DNA of 64,000 bases from JALYUA01 sp039933215 (GTDB lineage: Bacteria; Acidobacteriota; Thermoanaerobaculia; UBA5066; Gp7-AA6): NCBI GenBank assembly GCA_039933215.1, contig JBDTOO010000010.1, positions 1-64,000 on the forward strand, given 5' to 3'. The translations under genes were made by a program, and so were the position numbers. The number at the start of each line of letters is the position of its first letter. Within the stretch, counting starts at the first letter, position 1. Shown here in pieces: positions 9,409 to 19,027 of the stretch. The notes beneath the pieces were generated by a model. The model saw only the letters and a program-made list of their open reading frames with translations. It was not told the DNA's origin and did no database searches.

Positions 9409-10859
9409 ACGGCGGAATGGGATTCGGGCCGGCGGAGCTCGCCGCCGTCGCGCCGGAGATCGTGCTGGCGGCGGCCGGATGCCTGCTCATCCTGCTCGAC
9501 GCGTTCTTCCCCCGAACGCGCGCCTGGTTCGCGACCGTGTCCCTGGCGGCCATCGCGGCCTCCCTTTACTACCTCCACGCCGCGCCGGCCGGCACGTCGT
9601 TCGGGGGGCGGCTCGAGACCTCCGCGCTGACGAACCTCGTCGGGCTCTTCATCGGCGGGACGGCCGCCGTCGCGATTCTCATCGCCAAGCCCTACCTCCG
9701 CCGGACGGGAGAGGAGAAAGGCGAGTTCTACGCACTCCTTCTCTGGGGACATCTCGGCGTGTCGCTGCTCGTGCGCGGCATCGACCTTCTGGTGATCTTC
9801 ATCGGCCTGGAGCTGCTCTCCCTCGCCTTCTACGTTCTCGCGGGGTTCTTCCGGACCGTTCCCGCGTCGGGGGAAGCCGCGCTCAAGTACTTCCTGACCG
9901 GGGCCTTCGCGTCGGCGTTCACCCTCTACGGGATCGTCTTCCTGTTCGGCAAGAGCGGCAGCATGCGCATCTCGGCGCTCTCCCAGGTGGGCCTCGCGAA
10001 CGACCCCCTCGTCGCCTTCGGGCTGCTTCTCCTGATCGTGGGGTTCGGCTTCAAGATGTCCCTGGCGCCCTTCCACGCCTGGGCGCCGGACGTCTACCAG
10101 GGGATGCCGACGCCCGCCGTCGCGTACCTGTCGGTCGCACCGAAGGGCGCGAGCATCCTCGTGCTCTATCGCGTGCTCGCCGCCGTGTTCCAGGGCGGCC
10201 TGCCGGACCGCTTTCGCATCGCGATCGCGGCGATCGCCATCCTGTCGATGACGCTCGGCAACGTGGTGGCACTCGCGCAGCGCGACGTCAAGAGGCTCCT
10301 CGCGTTCTCCGGAATCGCGCACATGGGCTACATCGCGATCGCGCTCGCGGTGTTCGGGCGTGACGCGCTGGCCGCGGTCATCGTCTACTTCTTCGCCTAT
10401 CTCGTCTCGAACGCCGGGGCGTTCGCCGCAGTGGCGACGCTCTTCCGCGACGAGACGAAGCCGCACCCGATCGGGCTCCTGGCGGGTGAAGGGCGGCGAT
10501 CGCCGTTCGCGGCGGGGGTTCTCGCGCTGTGCCTCTTCTCGCTCGCCGGCATCCCGGCCACAGCGGGCTTCATCGGGAAATTCTTCGTGTTCAAGGCGGC
10601 CGTCGACCGCGGCCTGTACGCCCTGGCGATCATCGGCGTCGTCAACAGCCTGATCTCGATCGGTTACTACCTGAAAGTCGTCTACCTCATGTACATGCGC
10701 GACACCGTCGAGGCGGAGGGGCCGCCCCGCCTCGCGATCGAGGACCGCCTCGCGCTCGGCCTCTGCGCCGCGGGGATCTTCGCGATCGGGATCTTCCCCG
10801 CCAAGCTGTGGGACCTCGCCCGCAGCGCGGCGGAAACGTTTCCCTTCTTCGGCCCCTGA
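9405..10859 (+). CDS. nuoN: NADH-quinone oxidoreductase subunit N
   Basis: Third antiporter-like subunit of complex I, 484 residues with about 14 helices. LVIFIGLELLSLAFYVLAGF, FGFKMSLAPFHAWAPDVYQG and LAQRDVKRLLAFSGIAHMGY are typical. The start taken is the GTG overlapping the nuoM stop (GTGA), with GGAGG four bases upstream. An ATG twelve bases later is the alternative. This is the last nuo gene; rex begins 22 bases downstream and is probably on the same transcript. Confidence 0.96.
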   Translation: MNGGMGFGPAELAAVAPEIVLAAAGCLLILLDAFFPRTRAWFATVSLAAIAASLYYLHAAPAGTSFGGRLETSALTNLVGLFIGGTAAVAILIAKPYLRRTGEEKGEFYALLLWGHLGVSLLVRGIDLLVIFIGLELLSLAFYVLAGFFRTVPASGEAALKYFLTGAFASAFTLYGIVFLFGKSGSMRISALSQVGLANDPLVAFGLLLLIVGFGFKMSLAPFHAWAPDVYQGMPTPAVAYLSVAPKGASILVLYRVLAAVFQGGLPDRFRIAIAAIAILSMTLGNVVALAQRDVKRLLAFSGIAHMGYIAIALAVFGRDALAAVIVYFFAYLVSNAGAFAAVATLFRDETKPHPIGLLAGEGRRSPFAAGVLALCLFSLAGIPATAGFIGKFFVFKAAVDRGLYALAIIGVVNSLISIGYYLKVVYLMYMRDTVEAEGPPRLAIEDRLALGLCAAGIFAIGIFPAKLWDLARSAAETFPFFGP

Positions 10860-10881
10860 AGCTTCGCCGAGATTCCGGCCC

Positions 10882-11589
10882 ATGACCCTCGACCGCCGGT
10901 CCGTGTCGGAATCAACGGCCTCCCGGCTGTCGATCTACGTCCGGTCCCTGGCGGTTCTCGAGGCCGAAGGTGTGCGGCATGTCTCGTCGCACGCCTTCGC
11001 CCGGCGGTTCGACCTGAACTCGGCGCAGATCCGCAAGGACCTGGCGACCTTCGGCGAGTTCGGGGTGCGCGGCGTGGGATACGAGGTCGCGACGCTGCGC
11101 CGCCACCTCGTGACGATCCTCGGGCTCGACACGGCGCGCCGGGTGGCGATCGTGGGCGCGGGGCGCCTCGGGACCGCCCTCTCCGACTACCCGGGCTTTC
11201 GGTCCGGCGGGTTCGAGGTCGCGGGCCTCTACGACGACGACCCCGCGAAGATCGGGACGCGGACGCGGTCCGGCCTCGCCGTTCGGCCCGTGGCGGGGCT
11301 GCGCGAGGACGCGGAAACGCTCGGGATCGAGATCGGGGTGCTCACCGTGCCGGGGGCCGCCGCCGCGGAGGTGGCGAGTCTGTGCTGGGAGTCCGGCATG
11401 AAGGCGATCCTGAACTTCACTTCGGTCCGGCTCGCACCGCCCGCGGACGTCTTCGTCAAGAACGTGGACTTGAAGGTGCACCTGGAAACGCTCTCTTTCT
11501 ACATCGGCGGGAAAGGACTCTTTTCGACGGATGAAAAGGAGGATCCATGGCCCCGGAACACAAGCCGGCCGCTACCCCGGAAAACCTGA
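10882..11589 (+). CDS. rex: redox-sensing transcriptional repressor Rex
   Basis: NADH-responsive repressor, 235 residues. Residues 1-80 form a winged helix, with SAQIRKDLATFGEFGVRGVGY as the typical recognition region. A Rossmann NAD-binding domain follows, with GAGRLG at 92-97 and the usual LNFTSVRL near the end. NADH binding is known to release Rex from DNA. Its probable target is the palindrome upstream of nuoA, making an autoregulatory loop with complex I. The last 14 codons overlap gdhA in another frame; family similarity ends near GGKGLF, so the tail may be non-functional. Confidence 0.95.
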   Translation: MTLDRRSVSESTASRLSIYVRSLAVLEAEGVRHVSSHAFARRFDLNSAQIRKDLATFGEFGVRGVGYEVATLRRHLVTILGLDTARRVAIVGAGRLGTALSDYPGFRSGGFEVAGLYDDDPAKIGTRTRSGLAVRPVAGLREDAETLGIEIGVLTVPGAAAAEVASLCWESGMKAILNFTSVRLAPPADVFVKNVDLKVHLETLSFYIGGKGLFSTDEKEDPWPRNTSRPLPRKT

Positions 11590-12821
11590 ACCCCTGGGAG
11601 TTCGCGCGACGCCAGTTCGATCGGGCGGCAGAGCTTCTCGGCCTCGACGCGGGGACGCGCGAGGTCCTCCGGAGCCCGAAGCGCCAGCTCACCGTCTCCA
11701 TCCCGGTCAAGATGGACGATGGAGCGGTGCGGGTCTTCGAGGGCTACCGCGTCCAGCACTCGATCGCGCGCGGCCCCTCCAAGGGCGGGATCCGCTACCA
11801 CCCCGGCGTCACGATCGACGAGGTCAAGGCGCTGGCGATGTGGATGACGTGGAAGTGCGCCGTCGTCAACATCCCCTTCGGCGGCGCGAAAGGCGGCGTG
11901 ACCGTCGACCCGAAGGCGCTCTCCTTCGGCGAGCTCGAACGGATGACGCGCCGATTCACGTCCGAGATCTCGATCATCCTCGGCCCCGACCGGGACATCC
12001 CGGCCCCGGACGTCTACACGAACTCCCAGACCATGGCCTGGATGATGGACACGTACTCGATGACGAAGGGGTACTCGACGCTCGGCGTCGTGACCGGGAA
12101 GCCGCTCTCGATCGGCGGCTCGGCGGGGCGCAACGAGGCCACCGCCGAGGGATGTTTCGTGGCCATCGAGGAGGCGGCTAAACGGCGCGGCATCACCCTG
12201 AAGAACGCCACCGCGGCCGTTCAGGGATTCGGCAACGCCGGATACTTCGCCGCGAAATTTCTCGCCGAGGCCGGCACCCGCGTCGTCGCGGTCTCCGATT
12301 CGGGAGGCGGCATCTACAACGACAAGGGACTCGACCTCGAGGCCGTGGCCGCCGTGAAGGCCTCGAAAGGCAGCGTCGCCGCCGCCCGGGGAGACCGCAT
12401 CTCCAACGAGGAGCTCCTCGAGCTCCCGGTGGACGTCCTCGTGCCGGCCGCACTCGAGGGCGTGATCACGCGCCAGAACGCGCCCCGCATCAAGGCGAAG
12501 ATCGTCGCGGAGGCCGCAAACGGTCCGACCACTCCCGACGCCGATGACATCCTGCGCGCCAACGACGTCATCGTGATCCCCGACATCCTCGCGAACGCCG
12601 GCGGCGTGACCGTCTCGTACCTCGAATGGGTCCAGGATCTCTATTCCTTCTTCTGGGACGCGGACATGGTGCGCACGCATCTCCAGAAGACGATCCGCCG
12701 GGCATACGATGACGTCGAGAGCGTCGCGCGCCGGCACGACACGGACCTGAGGACCGGCGCGCTCGTGCTCGCCGTCGGGCGGGTCGAGGAAGCGACGCGC
12801 ATCCGGGGGATCTTCCCGTGA
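11547..12821 (+). CDS. gdhA: Glu/Leu/Phe/Val dehydrogenase (glutamate dehydrogenase)
   Basis: Interconverts glutamate and 2-oxoglutarate plus ammonia with NAD(P); 424 residues, the length of hexameric bacterial enzymes. The substrate region has GPSKGGIRYHP (about 74-84) and CAVVNIPFGGAKGGV with the catalytic Lys nearby. The Rossmann domain begins at AAVQGFGNAGYF (about 228). A strong AAGGAGG lies four bases before the ATG, inside the 3' end of rex, so it can be translated independently. Its link with Rex and complex I suggests a catabolic, NADH-producing role. Confidence 0.95.
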   Translation: MAPEHKPAATPENLNPWEFARRQFDRAAELLGLDAGTREVLRSPKRQLTVSIPVKMDDGAVRVFEGYRVQHSIARGPSKGGIRYHPGVTIDEVKALAMWMTWKCAVVNIPFGGAKGGVTVDPKALSFGELERMTRRFTSEISIILGPDRDIPAPDVYTNSQTMAWMMDTYSMTKGYSTLGVVTGKPLSIGGSAGRNEATAEGCFVAIEEAAKRRGITLKNATAAVQGFGNAGYFAAKFLAEAGTRVVAVSDSGGGIYNDKGLDLEAVAAVKASKGSVAAARGDRISNEELLELPVDVLVPAALEGVITRQNAPRIKAKIVAEAANGPTTPDADDILRANDVIVIPDILANAGGVTVSYLEWVQDLYSFFWDADMVRTHLQKTIRRAYDDVESVARRHDTDLRTGALVLAVGRVEEATRIRGIFP

Positions 12822-12852
12822 AGAGACGGACAACCGAAAAGGAGCCCAGATC

Positions 12853-15800
12853 TTGAAGTGCATCCAGCCGTTTCGGGCGCCGGCCGCGGCGCTCTTTTTC
12901 GCGGCGTCCGCTTGCCTCGGCCTCGATACCGCTCCGGGCCGGGATCCCGCGCAGCCGGTGGACGAGGCTTACACGAGGAAGATCAAGGAGTACACGACGG
13001 AGCCCTACTTCCTGTCCCCTCTCGTCGACTACCTGCCGGCGTCCAGGTCGGTGCCGACGCCGAAGGAAGTCCTCGGGGACATCGCGGGCGCGCCGGGGCA
13101 CCTTCCCTATACCGCGGACGTCTCCCGGTACATGCGGATGCTGGAGAAAGCCACGCCGCGGGTCCGCGTCCGCTCGATCGGCACGAGCGAGGAGGGTCGC
13201 GAGATGATCGCGGTCGCGATCGCCTCGGAGAAGCTCCTCGCCGGCATGGATGCGAACCGGGCGCGGCTCGCAAAGCTCGCCGACCCGCGGACGATCCGGC
13301 TGGACGACGCCGAAGCGGAGCGCCTCGTGGCCGACTCGGTGCCCGTTTACTACATCACCGGCGCAATCCACTCGCCGGAGACCGGCTCCCCCACCGCCCT
13401 GATGGAGCTCGCGTACCGGCTGGCGGTGGACGAAAGCCCCTACATCCGCGAGATCCGCGACCGGGTCATCACGGTGATCACCCCCGTGGTGGAGACCGAC
13501 GGCCGCGACCGCCAGGTGGACGTCTACAACTGGCACCTCGCGCACCCGAACCTCAACTGGCCGCCGCTCGTGTACTGGGGCAAGTACGTCGCGCACGACA
13601 ACAACCGGGACGGGATGGCCCTGACCCTGAAGCTGACGCGCAACGTCTTGAACGAGTTTCTCTACCAGAAGGCGACGCTGCTGCACGACCTCCACGAGTC
13701 CGTCCCCTACCTCTACGACAACACCGTCGGCGACGGTCCGTACAACGCGTGGCTCGATCCCATCCTGACGTACGAGTGGCAGATGCTCGGATGGAACAAC
13801 GTCCAGGAGATGACGCGCTTCGGCATGCCGGGCGTCTTCACGCACGGCACCTTCGACACGTGGACGCCGGGCTACCTCATGTTCCTCGCCGCCACGCACA
13901 ACGGCATCAGCCGCCTCTACGAGACGTTCGGCAACGCCGGCGCAGACACGGTCGAGCGGACGCTCCGCCCGGACGACTACGCACGGACGTGGTATCGCCA
14001 GAACCCGCCCCTGCCGCGCGTCCGGTGGTCGCAGCGCAACAACAACAACTACCAGCAGACGGGCTTGATCGTGTCGCTCCACTACTTCGCGGACAACGGG
14101 AAGGAGTTCCTCCGAAACTTCTACCGGAAGGCCAGGCGCTCGATCGAGAAGCCGAACGCCGAGGGACCGGCGGCCTACGTGTTCACCGCGGACGACCCCC
14201 GTCCCGGGGCGCAGGCCGAGCTCCTCCGGATCCTTCAACTGCAGGGCTGCGAGGTGTCGCGCGCCACGGCGTCGTTCACCGCGCGGGTCGATGTCCTCCG
14301 CAAGGCGAAGCCGGAGGAAGACCCGGATGCGGACGCGAAGCCGGCCGAGCCGAAGCCCCAGAGGTCCGCGACCGCTCCGGCGCCGACGCCCGGCGAAGAA
14401 GACTCGGCGGCCGCCGCGGCGGCCCCGCCGGACTCCGCGCGCCGGAAACCGTCTCCGGCCCCCGAGAAGGAGCCCGAGGCGAAGAAGCCGAAATGGACCC
14501 GCGAGAACCGCAAGTTTCCCTCGGGGACCTACGTGGTCCGCATGGACCAGCCGTACAGCCGCATCGCGGACATGCTCCTCGACTACCAGTACTGGAGCCC
14601 CGACGATCCCCAGAAGAGCCCTTATGACGACACCGGCTGGACGTTCGGGGAGCTCTTCCACGTGCAGGTGAGCCGGGTCGCCGATCCGGCCGTCCTCTCG
14701 GCCCCGATGAGCCCGGTCGCCGGCCCGGTCGCCGCCGCGGGAGGCCTGCAGGGATCGGGACCGGTCGTCGCGATCCCGCACAACGGCGACTCGGCCCTCG
14801 CCACCCTGCGTTTCCGGTTCCCGAAGGCGGACTTCCTCGCCGCCGAGGAGCCCTTCGAAGCCGCGCGCCGGAAGTTCCCGCGAGGTTCCTTCCTCGTGCG
14901 GGGCGTCGGTTCGGCGGAGCTCTCGAAGGCGCTGTCCGACCTCGGCCTCTCCGGGGTCGCGATGGCCTCGATGCCCGACGTGCGCACGCACCCCCTCCGC
15001 GCTCCGCGGATCGCGATCCTCCACACGTGGCTGTCGACGCAGGACGAGGGATGGTGGCGCCTCGCCTTCGACGAGATGGGCATCCCGTACGACTCGATCA
15101 GCACCCAGACGGTCGCGGGGGCTCCCGGCACGCCCGACCTCAAGGCCCGCTGGGACGTCATCGTGTTTCCGCCGGTGGGCCGGTCGCCCCAGGCGATCGT
15201 GAGCGGGATGCCCATGTGGGGCAATCCCCTCCCCTGGAAGAAGACTCCCGAGACCCCGAACCTGGGAACCGCCGACCAGACCGACGACATGCGGCCCGGC
15301 CTCGGGTTCGCGGGCCTCGAGCACCTGCGCGGCTTCGTCCGCGCCGGAGGGCTCGTCATCGGCGCGATGGACACCGCCGAGCTCGCCGCGGGGTTCGGCC
15401 TGACGCCGGGACTCTCCGTGGCGCGTCCCGATCGCCTGAAGCTCACCGGCAGCGTCGTCCGTTCCAAGATCGTCGACGGCTCGAGTCCGATCGCCTACGG
15501 GTACTCGAGGCCTCCCGCCCTCTACGCGTTCGACGGCCCGATCTTCACCCTGAGCCACCTCGCCGGCCGTGCCGGCCGCCGGCAGCAGCCCGAGGACTCC
15601 GAGAGAGCCACCGGCCGTGGCACGGCGGACGATCCGGACCGCCCGACGGGACGCGCCTGGGTCGAGCCGCCCGAGGAGCCCGAGGCGGAGGCCTGGGAGG
15701 CGATGCCCCTGACGGACGAGCAGAAGCGCAACGGGATCTTCGTCATTCCTTCGGAGGCGCGGCCGCGCGTCGTGCTCCGATTCGGCGACGCCAAAGACCT

Positions 15801-15993
15801 CCTCGTCTCCGGACTCCTGGAAGGCGGCAAGGAGATCGCGCAGCATCCGGCGGTCGTCGACGTTCCCGTCGAGCGCGGACACATCGTGCTCTTCTCCAAT
15901 AACCCGGTCTGGCGGGGCGAGACGCGAGGCACCTACGCGCTCGTCTGGAACGCGATCCTCCAGTGGGACTCCTTGAGCGCCGGACGGCGATAG
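12853..15993 (+). CDS. secreted M14 zinc carboxypeptidase-like protein
   Basis: Large M14-family metallopeptidase, 1046 residues. A hydrophobic N-terminal signal (about 8-22) ends near a Cys, but the lipobox is weak, so it is probably secreted. Zinc ligands fit His173 and Glu176 (HSPE in IHSPETGSP) and a later His in LLHDLHES (278 or 281). An Ala/Pro/Glu/Lys-rich, probably disordered linker covers roughly 490-555. It is followed by a second domain with a class I amidotransferase-like look, as in other large M14 proteins. The start is a TTG behind AAAGGAG. Substrate unknown. Confidence 0.88.
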   Translation: MKCIQPFRAPAAALFFAASACLGLDTAPGRDPAQPVDEAYTRKIKEYTTEPYFLSPLVDYLPASRSVPTPKEVLGDIAGAPGHLPYTADVSRYMRMLEKATPRVRVRSIGTSEEGREMIAVAIASEKLLAGMDANRARLAKLADPRTIRLDDAEAERLVADSVPVYYITGAIHSPETGSPTALMELAYRLAVDESPYIREIRDRVITVITPVVETDGRDRQVDVYNWHLAHPNLNWPPLVYWGKYVAHDNNRDGMALTLKLTRNVLNEFLYQKATLLHDLHESVPYLYDNTVGDGPYNAWLDPILTYEWQMLGWNNVQEMTRFGMPGVFTHGTFDTWTPGYLMFLAATHNGISRLYETFGNAGADTVERTLRPDDYARTWYRQNPPLPRVRWSQRNNNNYQQTGLIVSLHYFADNGKEFLRNFYRKARRSIEKPNAEGPAAYVFTADDPRPGAQAELLRILQLQGCEVSRATASFTARVDVLRKAKPEEDPDADAKPAEPKPQRSATAPAPTPGEEDSAAAAAAPPDSARRKPSPAPEKEPEAKKPKWTRENRKFPSGTYVVRMDQPYSRIADMLLDYQYWSPDDPQKSPYDDTGWTFGELFHVQVSRVADPAVLSAPMSPVAGPVAAAGGLQGSGPVVAIPHNGDSALATLRFRFPKADFLAAEEPFEAARRKFPRGSFLVRGVGSAELSKALSDLGLSGVAMASMPDVRTHPLRAPRIAILHTWLSTQDEGWWRLAFDEMGIPYDSISTQTVAGAPGTPDLKARWDVIVFPPVGRSPQAIVSGMPMWGNPLPWKKTPETPNLGTADQTDDMRPGLGFAGLEHLRGFVRAGGLVIGAMDTAELAAGFGLTPGLSVARPDRLKLTGSVVRSKIVDGSSPIAYGYSRPPALYAFDGPIFTLSHLAGRAGRRQQPEDSERATGRGTADDPDRPTGRAWVEPPEEPEAEAWEAMPLTDEQKRNGIFVIPSEARPRVVLRFGDAKDLLVSGLLEGGKEIAQHPAVVDVPVERGHIVLFSNNPVWRGETRGTYALVWNAILQWDSLSAGRR

Positions 15994-16034
15994 GAGATCG
16001 CCGCCGCCGGAAGCCGGCCTTCAGACTCCGGCCG

Positions 16035-16688
16035 TCAGCGGCGCGGGGACCTCGCCGCGGGCTTCGCCTTCGGCGCCCGCCTCCTCCCCGGTTCGGGCGG
16101 CGGCGGCTCCCGGATCAGCACGGCGCGGACCGGCGCCGCGTCGAGGTCGGCGAGAGGCATGGGCAGCGCGATCAGCCGGTAGTCGCCCGGCTCCGTGGCC
16201 GACAGGTCGAGGCCCTCGAGGAGGTAGACGCCCCGGCCGAGCAGCATGCGGTGCACGGGCAGGTCTTCCGCGTCTTCGGGGTCGATCGACGCGGCGTCCG
16301 TCCCGACGAGGATGGCGCCGCGCTCCGCGAGACGGACGGCGGCGAGGGGCGCCAGGAACGCGCGACCCCCCGTGCGGAACAGGACGCGCGCGACGCCGAG
16401 GCAGGCCCGCGGGAGCGCGTCCGGGCCGACCTCGCCGCGCCCCGGCAGGTCGACGACCCGCGCGGGACCGAGGAAGGGCCCGAGCGGGAGCGCGCCGGCG
16501 GAGGCGCCGCCGGGAATCACGTGAGAGATGGCGTCCGCGTGCGTGCCGAGGTGGGCGCTCATGGTGAAGCAGCTCGACTCCCATTGCGATCCCTCCGCCA
16601 GGCTCGCCGTCGTCCGCCACGAGAAGGGTACGTCCCCGGGCCATGCGGGCGTGCGCTCGTCCAGGCGGCGCGAGACGTCGAAGATCAG
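16035..16688 (-). CDS. cyclase family protein (KynB/arylformamidase-like)
   Basis: Metal-dependent hydrolase of the cyclase family; KynB members hydrolyse N-formylkynurenine. The HLGTHADAISH metal-binding motif (H-x-G-T-H-x-D-x3-H) is intact, and WPGDVPF near the N-terminus is typical. With the start at CTG 16688, overlapping the upstream TGA as CTGA, the protein is 217 residues and begins LIFDVSRRL as family members do. The nearest canonical start, an ATG at 16793, would add 35 Arg/Pro-rich residues encoded inside the upstream gene. No other kynurenine-pathway gene is nearby, so the substrate is uncertain. Confidence 0.85.
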   Translation of the reverse strand: MIFDVSRRLDERTPAWPGDVPFSWRTTASLAEGSQWESSCFTMSAHLGTHADAISHVIPGGASAGALPLGPFLGPARVVDLPGRGEVGPDALPRACLGVARVLFRTGGRAFLAPLAAVRLAERGAILVGTDAASIDPEDAEDLPVHRMLLGRGVYLLEGLDLSATEPGDYRLIALPMPLADLDAAPVRAVLIREPPPPEPGRRRAPKAKPAARSPRR

Positions 16689-17143
16689 CGCATCCGGCGG
16701 ACGGTCTTCGTCTCCGCGTCGCGTTCGGCGACGTGCGGGTCGTACCCGCGGTGGCGGGGATTTGGCGGGACGTCCCGGTACTCGGCGTCGCATCGGTAGC
16801 AGATCGTAACCGGACGGATACGTGCGGCCACGATCCAGTCGACCACGACGCTCGCCAGGAGCGCGGGAGTGAACCAGATCCAGCCGTACTTCCAGCCGAC
16901 GAAGAGCGCCAGGCCGAGCGACACGGCGAGAAACAGACATCCGAGGCGCTGGTCGAAGTCTTTCTGCAGGAAGAACGCGCGCTTCCCGCAGAAGGCGCAG
17001 CGCTCGACGCCCTCGGCGCCCAGGACCCCGTCGAAGGAGGCCTCGAAGGCCTTCCCGCACTTCGCGCAGGCGAACTCACCCGCTTCGTCCCCGGCGAACT
17101 CGCGGGCGCAGAGGCAGTCGGGGCAGTACCGGCGGGCGCGCAA
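16685..17143 (-). CDS. zinc-ribbon membrane protein of unknown function
   Basis: 152 residues from a TTG seven bases after the upstream stop. Residues 7-65 hold several Cys pairs (CPDC, CAKC, CAFC) that look like two zinc ribbons. Two hydrophobic segments follow (about 73-85 and 88-107), and another CYRC pair lies near 116-119. The layout suggests a membrane-anchored metal-binding adaptor. It sits between a polytopic membrane protein and the cyclase, with coupled stop and start codons, so the three probably form one operon. Confidence 0.75.
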   Translation of the reverse strand: MRARRYCPDCLCAREFAGDEAGEFACAKCGKAFEASFDGVLGAEGVERCAFCGKRAFFLQKDFDQRLGCLFLAVSLGLALFVGWKYGWIWFTPALLASVVVDWIVAARIRPVTICYRCDAEYRDVPPNPRHRGYDPHVAERDAETKTVRRMR

Positions 17144-17150
17144 TCCGGGG

Positions 17151-17915
17151 TCAGGCCGGGAAGCCCGTCGCCACCGTGAGGTAGGACGAGAGCAGCTCGC
17201 CGATCAGGACGAACACGAGCGCCACGTAGAGAAGGCCGGTGGCCGCCTGGTTCGACTTCATGTCGGCCGTCTTCCAGATGAACCAGGAGAGCGCGAGCGG
17301 TCCCACGATCCCCCACATGATCCGGAAGAGAAAGAACAGGGCATCTCTCTCGAGAGAGAGAAGAGCCGAAAGCCCCTCTCCCTGGTGGAACGCCATCGCC
17401 GCGGCGAGCCAGACCGTCCGAGCCGCGGCGAGCCCCGCGAACAGCGCGGCACCGCGCGCCAACAACCGAAACGGAAGGGACCGAGAAACCAGATACCAGT
17501 GCCCGAGATTCATCGTCAGAAGCACGGCGCCAAAGAACAGCCCCCCGAGGCCGGCCCCTACGACCACCCAGATCCCGCCTCCGTCCCCGCGCGCCGAAGC
17601 CGCCGCCCCCGAGACCAGGACCAGGCAATACCCGGCTGCCACAGCCGCGGCCGCCAGAAGGGGCCGCGCCGCCCCGGCACGCCCCGCGTGCGCCGCCAAC
17701 AGGTAGATCCCAAAAAGTGCCGCGGCAACCCAGGCCGTTCGAAGTGGCAACCCATCGGGCCGAACCAGCACCCCCAACACCATGAAAACGAGCGCGCAGC
17801 CGGCATGAAGGGTAAAAAACCCCTTCCCCAGGGTTCGAACAGGAAAAAACAGCAGGAGTAAGCCAGTCCCCGCCGCCGCTTCCAAAAAAAAGAGCCCCAG
17901 CCCTCCTAAAGCCAT
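17151..17915 (-). CDS. polytopic membrane protein of unknown function
   Basis: 254 residues with about seven or eight hydrophobic helices and almost no soluble domain. NLGHWYLVSRSLPF in the middle (about 143-156) is the most distinctive stretch and looks conserved-type, with His and Trp at a helix end. No family could be named. It heads the three-gene minus-strand set with the zinc-ribbon protein and the cyclase. A TAATAC sequence about 13 bases before the ATG may be a -10 element, without a convincing -35. Confidence 0.75.
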   Translation of the reverse strand: MALGGLGLFFLEAAAGTGLLLLFFPVRTLGKGFFTLHAGCALVFMVLGVLVRPDGLPLRTAWVAAALFGIYLLAAHAGRAGAARPLLAAAAVAAGYCLVLVSGAAASARGDGGGIWVVVGAGLGGLFFGAVLLTMNLGHWYLVSRSLPFRLLARGAALFAGLAAARTVWLAAAMAFHQGEGLSALLSLERDALFFLFRIMWGIVGPLALSWFIWKTADMKSNQAATGLLYVALVFVLIGELLSSYLTVATGFPA

Positions 17916-18361
17916 GAGCGCGGGAGTGTATTACGGGCTGAGTCCCAGCCAGCCGCGGCAGCCCACTTCGATCACCCGGACAGAAATCCGTGCCCCCGGT
18001 GAAAACCGCGAGACCCACTGATCGGCGACGACAAGACTCTGGAGCCGAGCTGCAACTCACCCAATCCCCTTTCAGAGACCGTCCCCACCTTCTCGCCGAG
18101 TGAAGGCCTGGATGACGCGAGCCACAACAACTAGCTCGGCTCGGCTCGTATCAGCGGCACGGGATGAAGACGCCCGGCGACGGCTGCGCCCCCCGCGGAG
18201 GCACGCGTCGGCCCTGCCTCGACCGAGAATACCGGGCCGCCGCTCGGGTTCGGTCGCAGTCTCAGCGAGACGACAGTCTCAGTTCGGTGCGCTCCCTCAC
18301 CCACGGCCTCCGCGGGGGGCTCCGCCGCCTCCGGGCTCCGGCGAGGCTCAAGCCGGAGCAT

Positions 18362-18514
18362 GCGCCCGGGGCCCGGTGAAATCGGCGCACACCGCAAAGG
18401 TGGTTCGGCTCTCCATGACGGCGCCGATTTCGCGGAGGCGCGACTGCCACCTGCCCTCTTCCGCTCCGCGAATCGCCGCGCGGCGCCGCCGGGGGCGCGC
18501 CGGGTACCGGGCGC
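18362..18514 (+). repeat. palindromic structured element, copy 1 (degenerate)
   Basis: The closing stem is GCGCCCGGGGCCCGG (18362-18376) against 18500-18514, 13 of 15 paired. Inside it, hairpin 1 has an 11-bp perfect stem (GAAATCGGCGC, 18378-18388, with 18421-18431) and a 32-base loop. The left arm of hairpin 2 (GGCGCGACT, 18437-18445) is present but its partner has decayed. About 20 bases of the closing stem found in the other copies are missing. Confidence 0.7.
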
Positions 18515-19027
18515 CCATTCCGCCATGAGTGATTGAACTGCCGATCGGCGAGAAAAGAAACAGAGCCCGTGATTTTGAGATAGGGGTGGGAAGAGGGTGT
18601 GAGACCGGCGCTGGCGTAGAACGGATACTACGGGCTCGCTCCCGGGAGCCGGCGTCTCCCCCCTGATACAACCGCCGACCACTCATCGGCGACGAACAAG
18701 ACTTTCGAGCCGTACTGCAACTCCACCCACCCCCTTTCCAGAGGGTGTCCCCCCAAATTTCTCTTGACGAGTGAGGGCCTGGTATCAACGAGTCCGGACA
18801 ACGAGAGCCCCTTCGGCTCGTTCCAGCCGAGTGAGAACAAGATGCCGCTGACAGCTGCGCCCTCCGCGGCAGGGGTCGGCTCTGCGTGACTGAGCAGACC
18901 GGGCCACCGCTCGTCGTTCGGTCGCGTCGCTGGATCGACGCAAGACGCGGAAACGTTTGCTCCCTCGCTCACGGCATCCGCGCGGGCGCCCTCGCCCGGC
19001 TGCAGCGAGGCATCAGCCCGAGTGTGA

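Noticed and set aside
12568..15882. Very long minus-strand open frame (1104 codons) opposite the M14 peptidase gene
   Set aside because: Antisense frame open because of high GC content; composition is Arg/Gly/Asp-rich with no motif, while the plus strand has signal peptide and zinc ligands.
16021..18060. Long minus-strand open frame across the cyclase, zinc-ribbon and membrane genes
   Set aside because: It reads through three real genes in another frame and has no recognisable domain.
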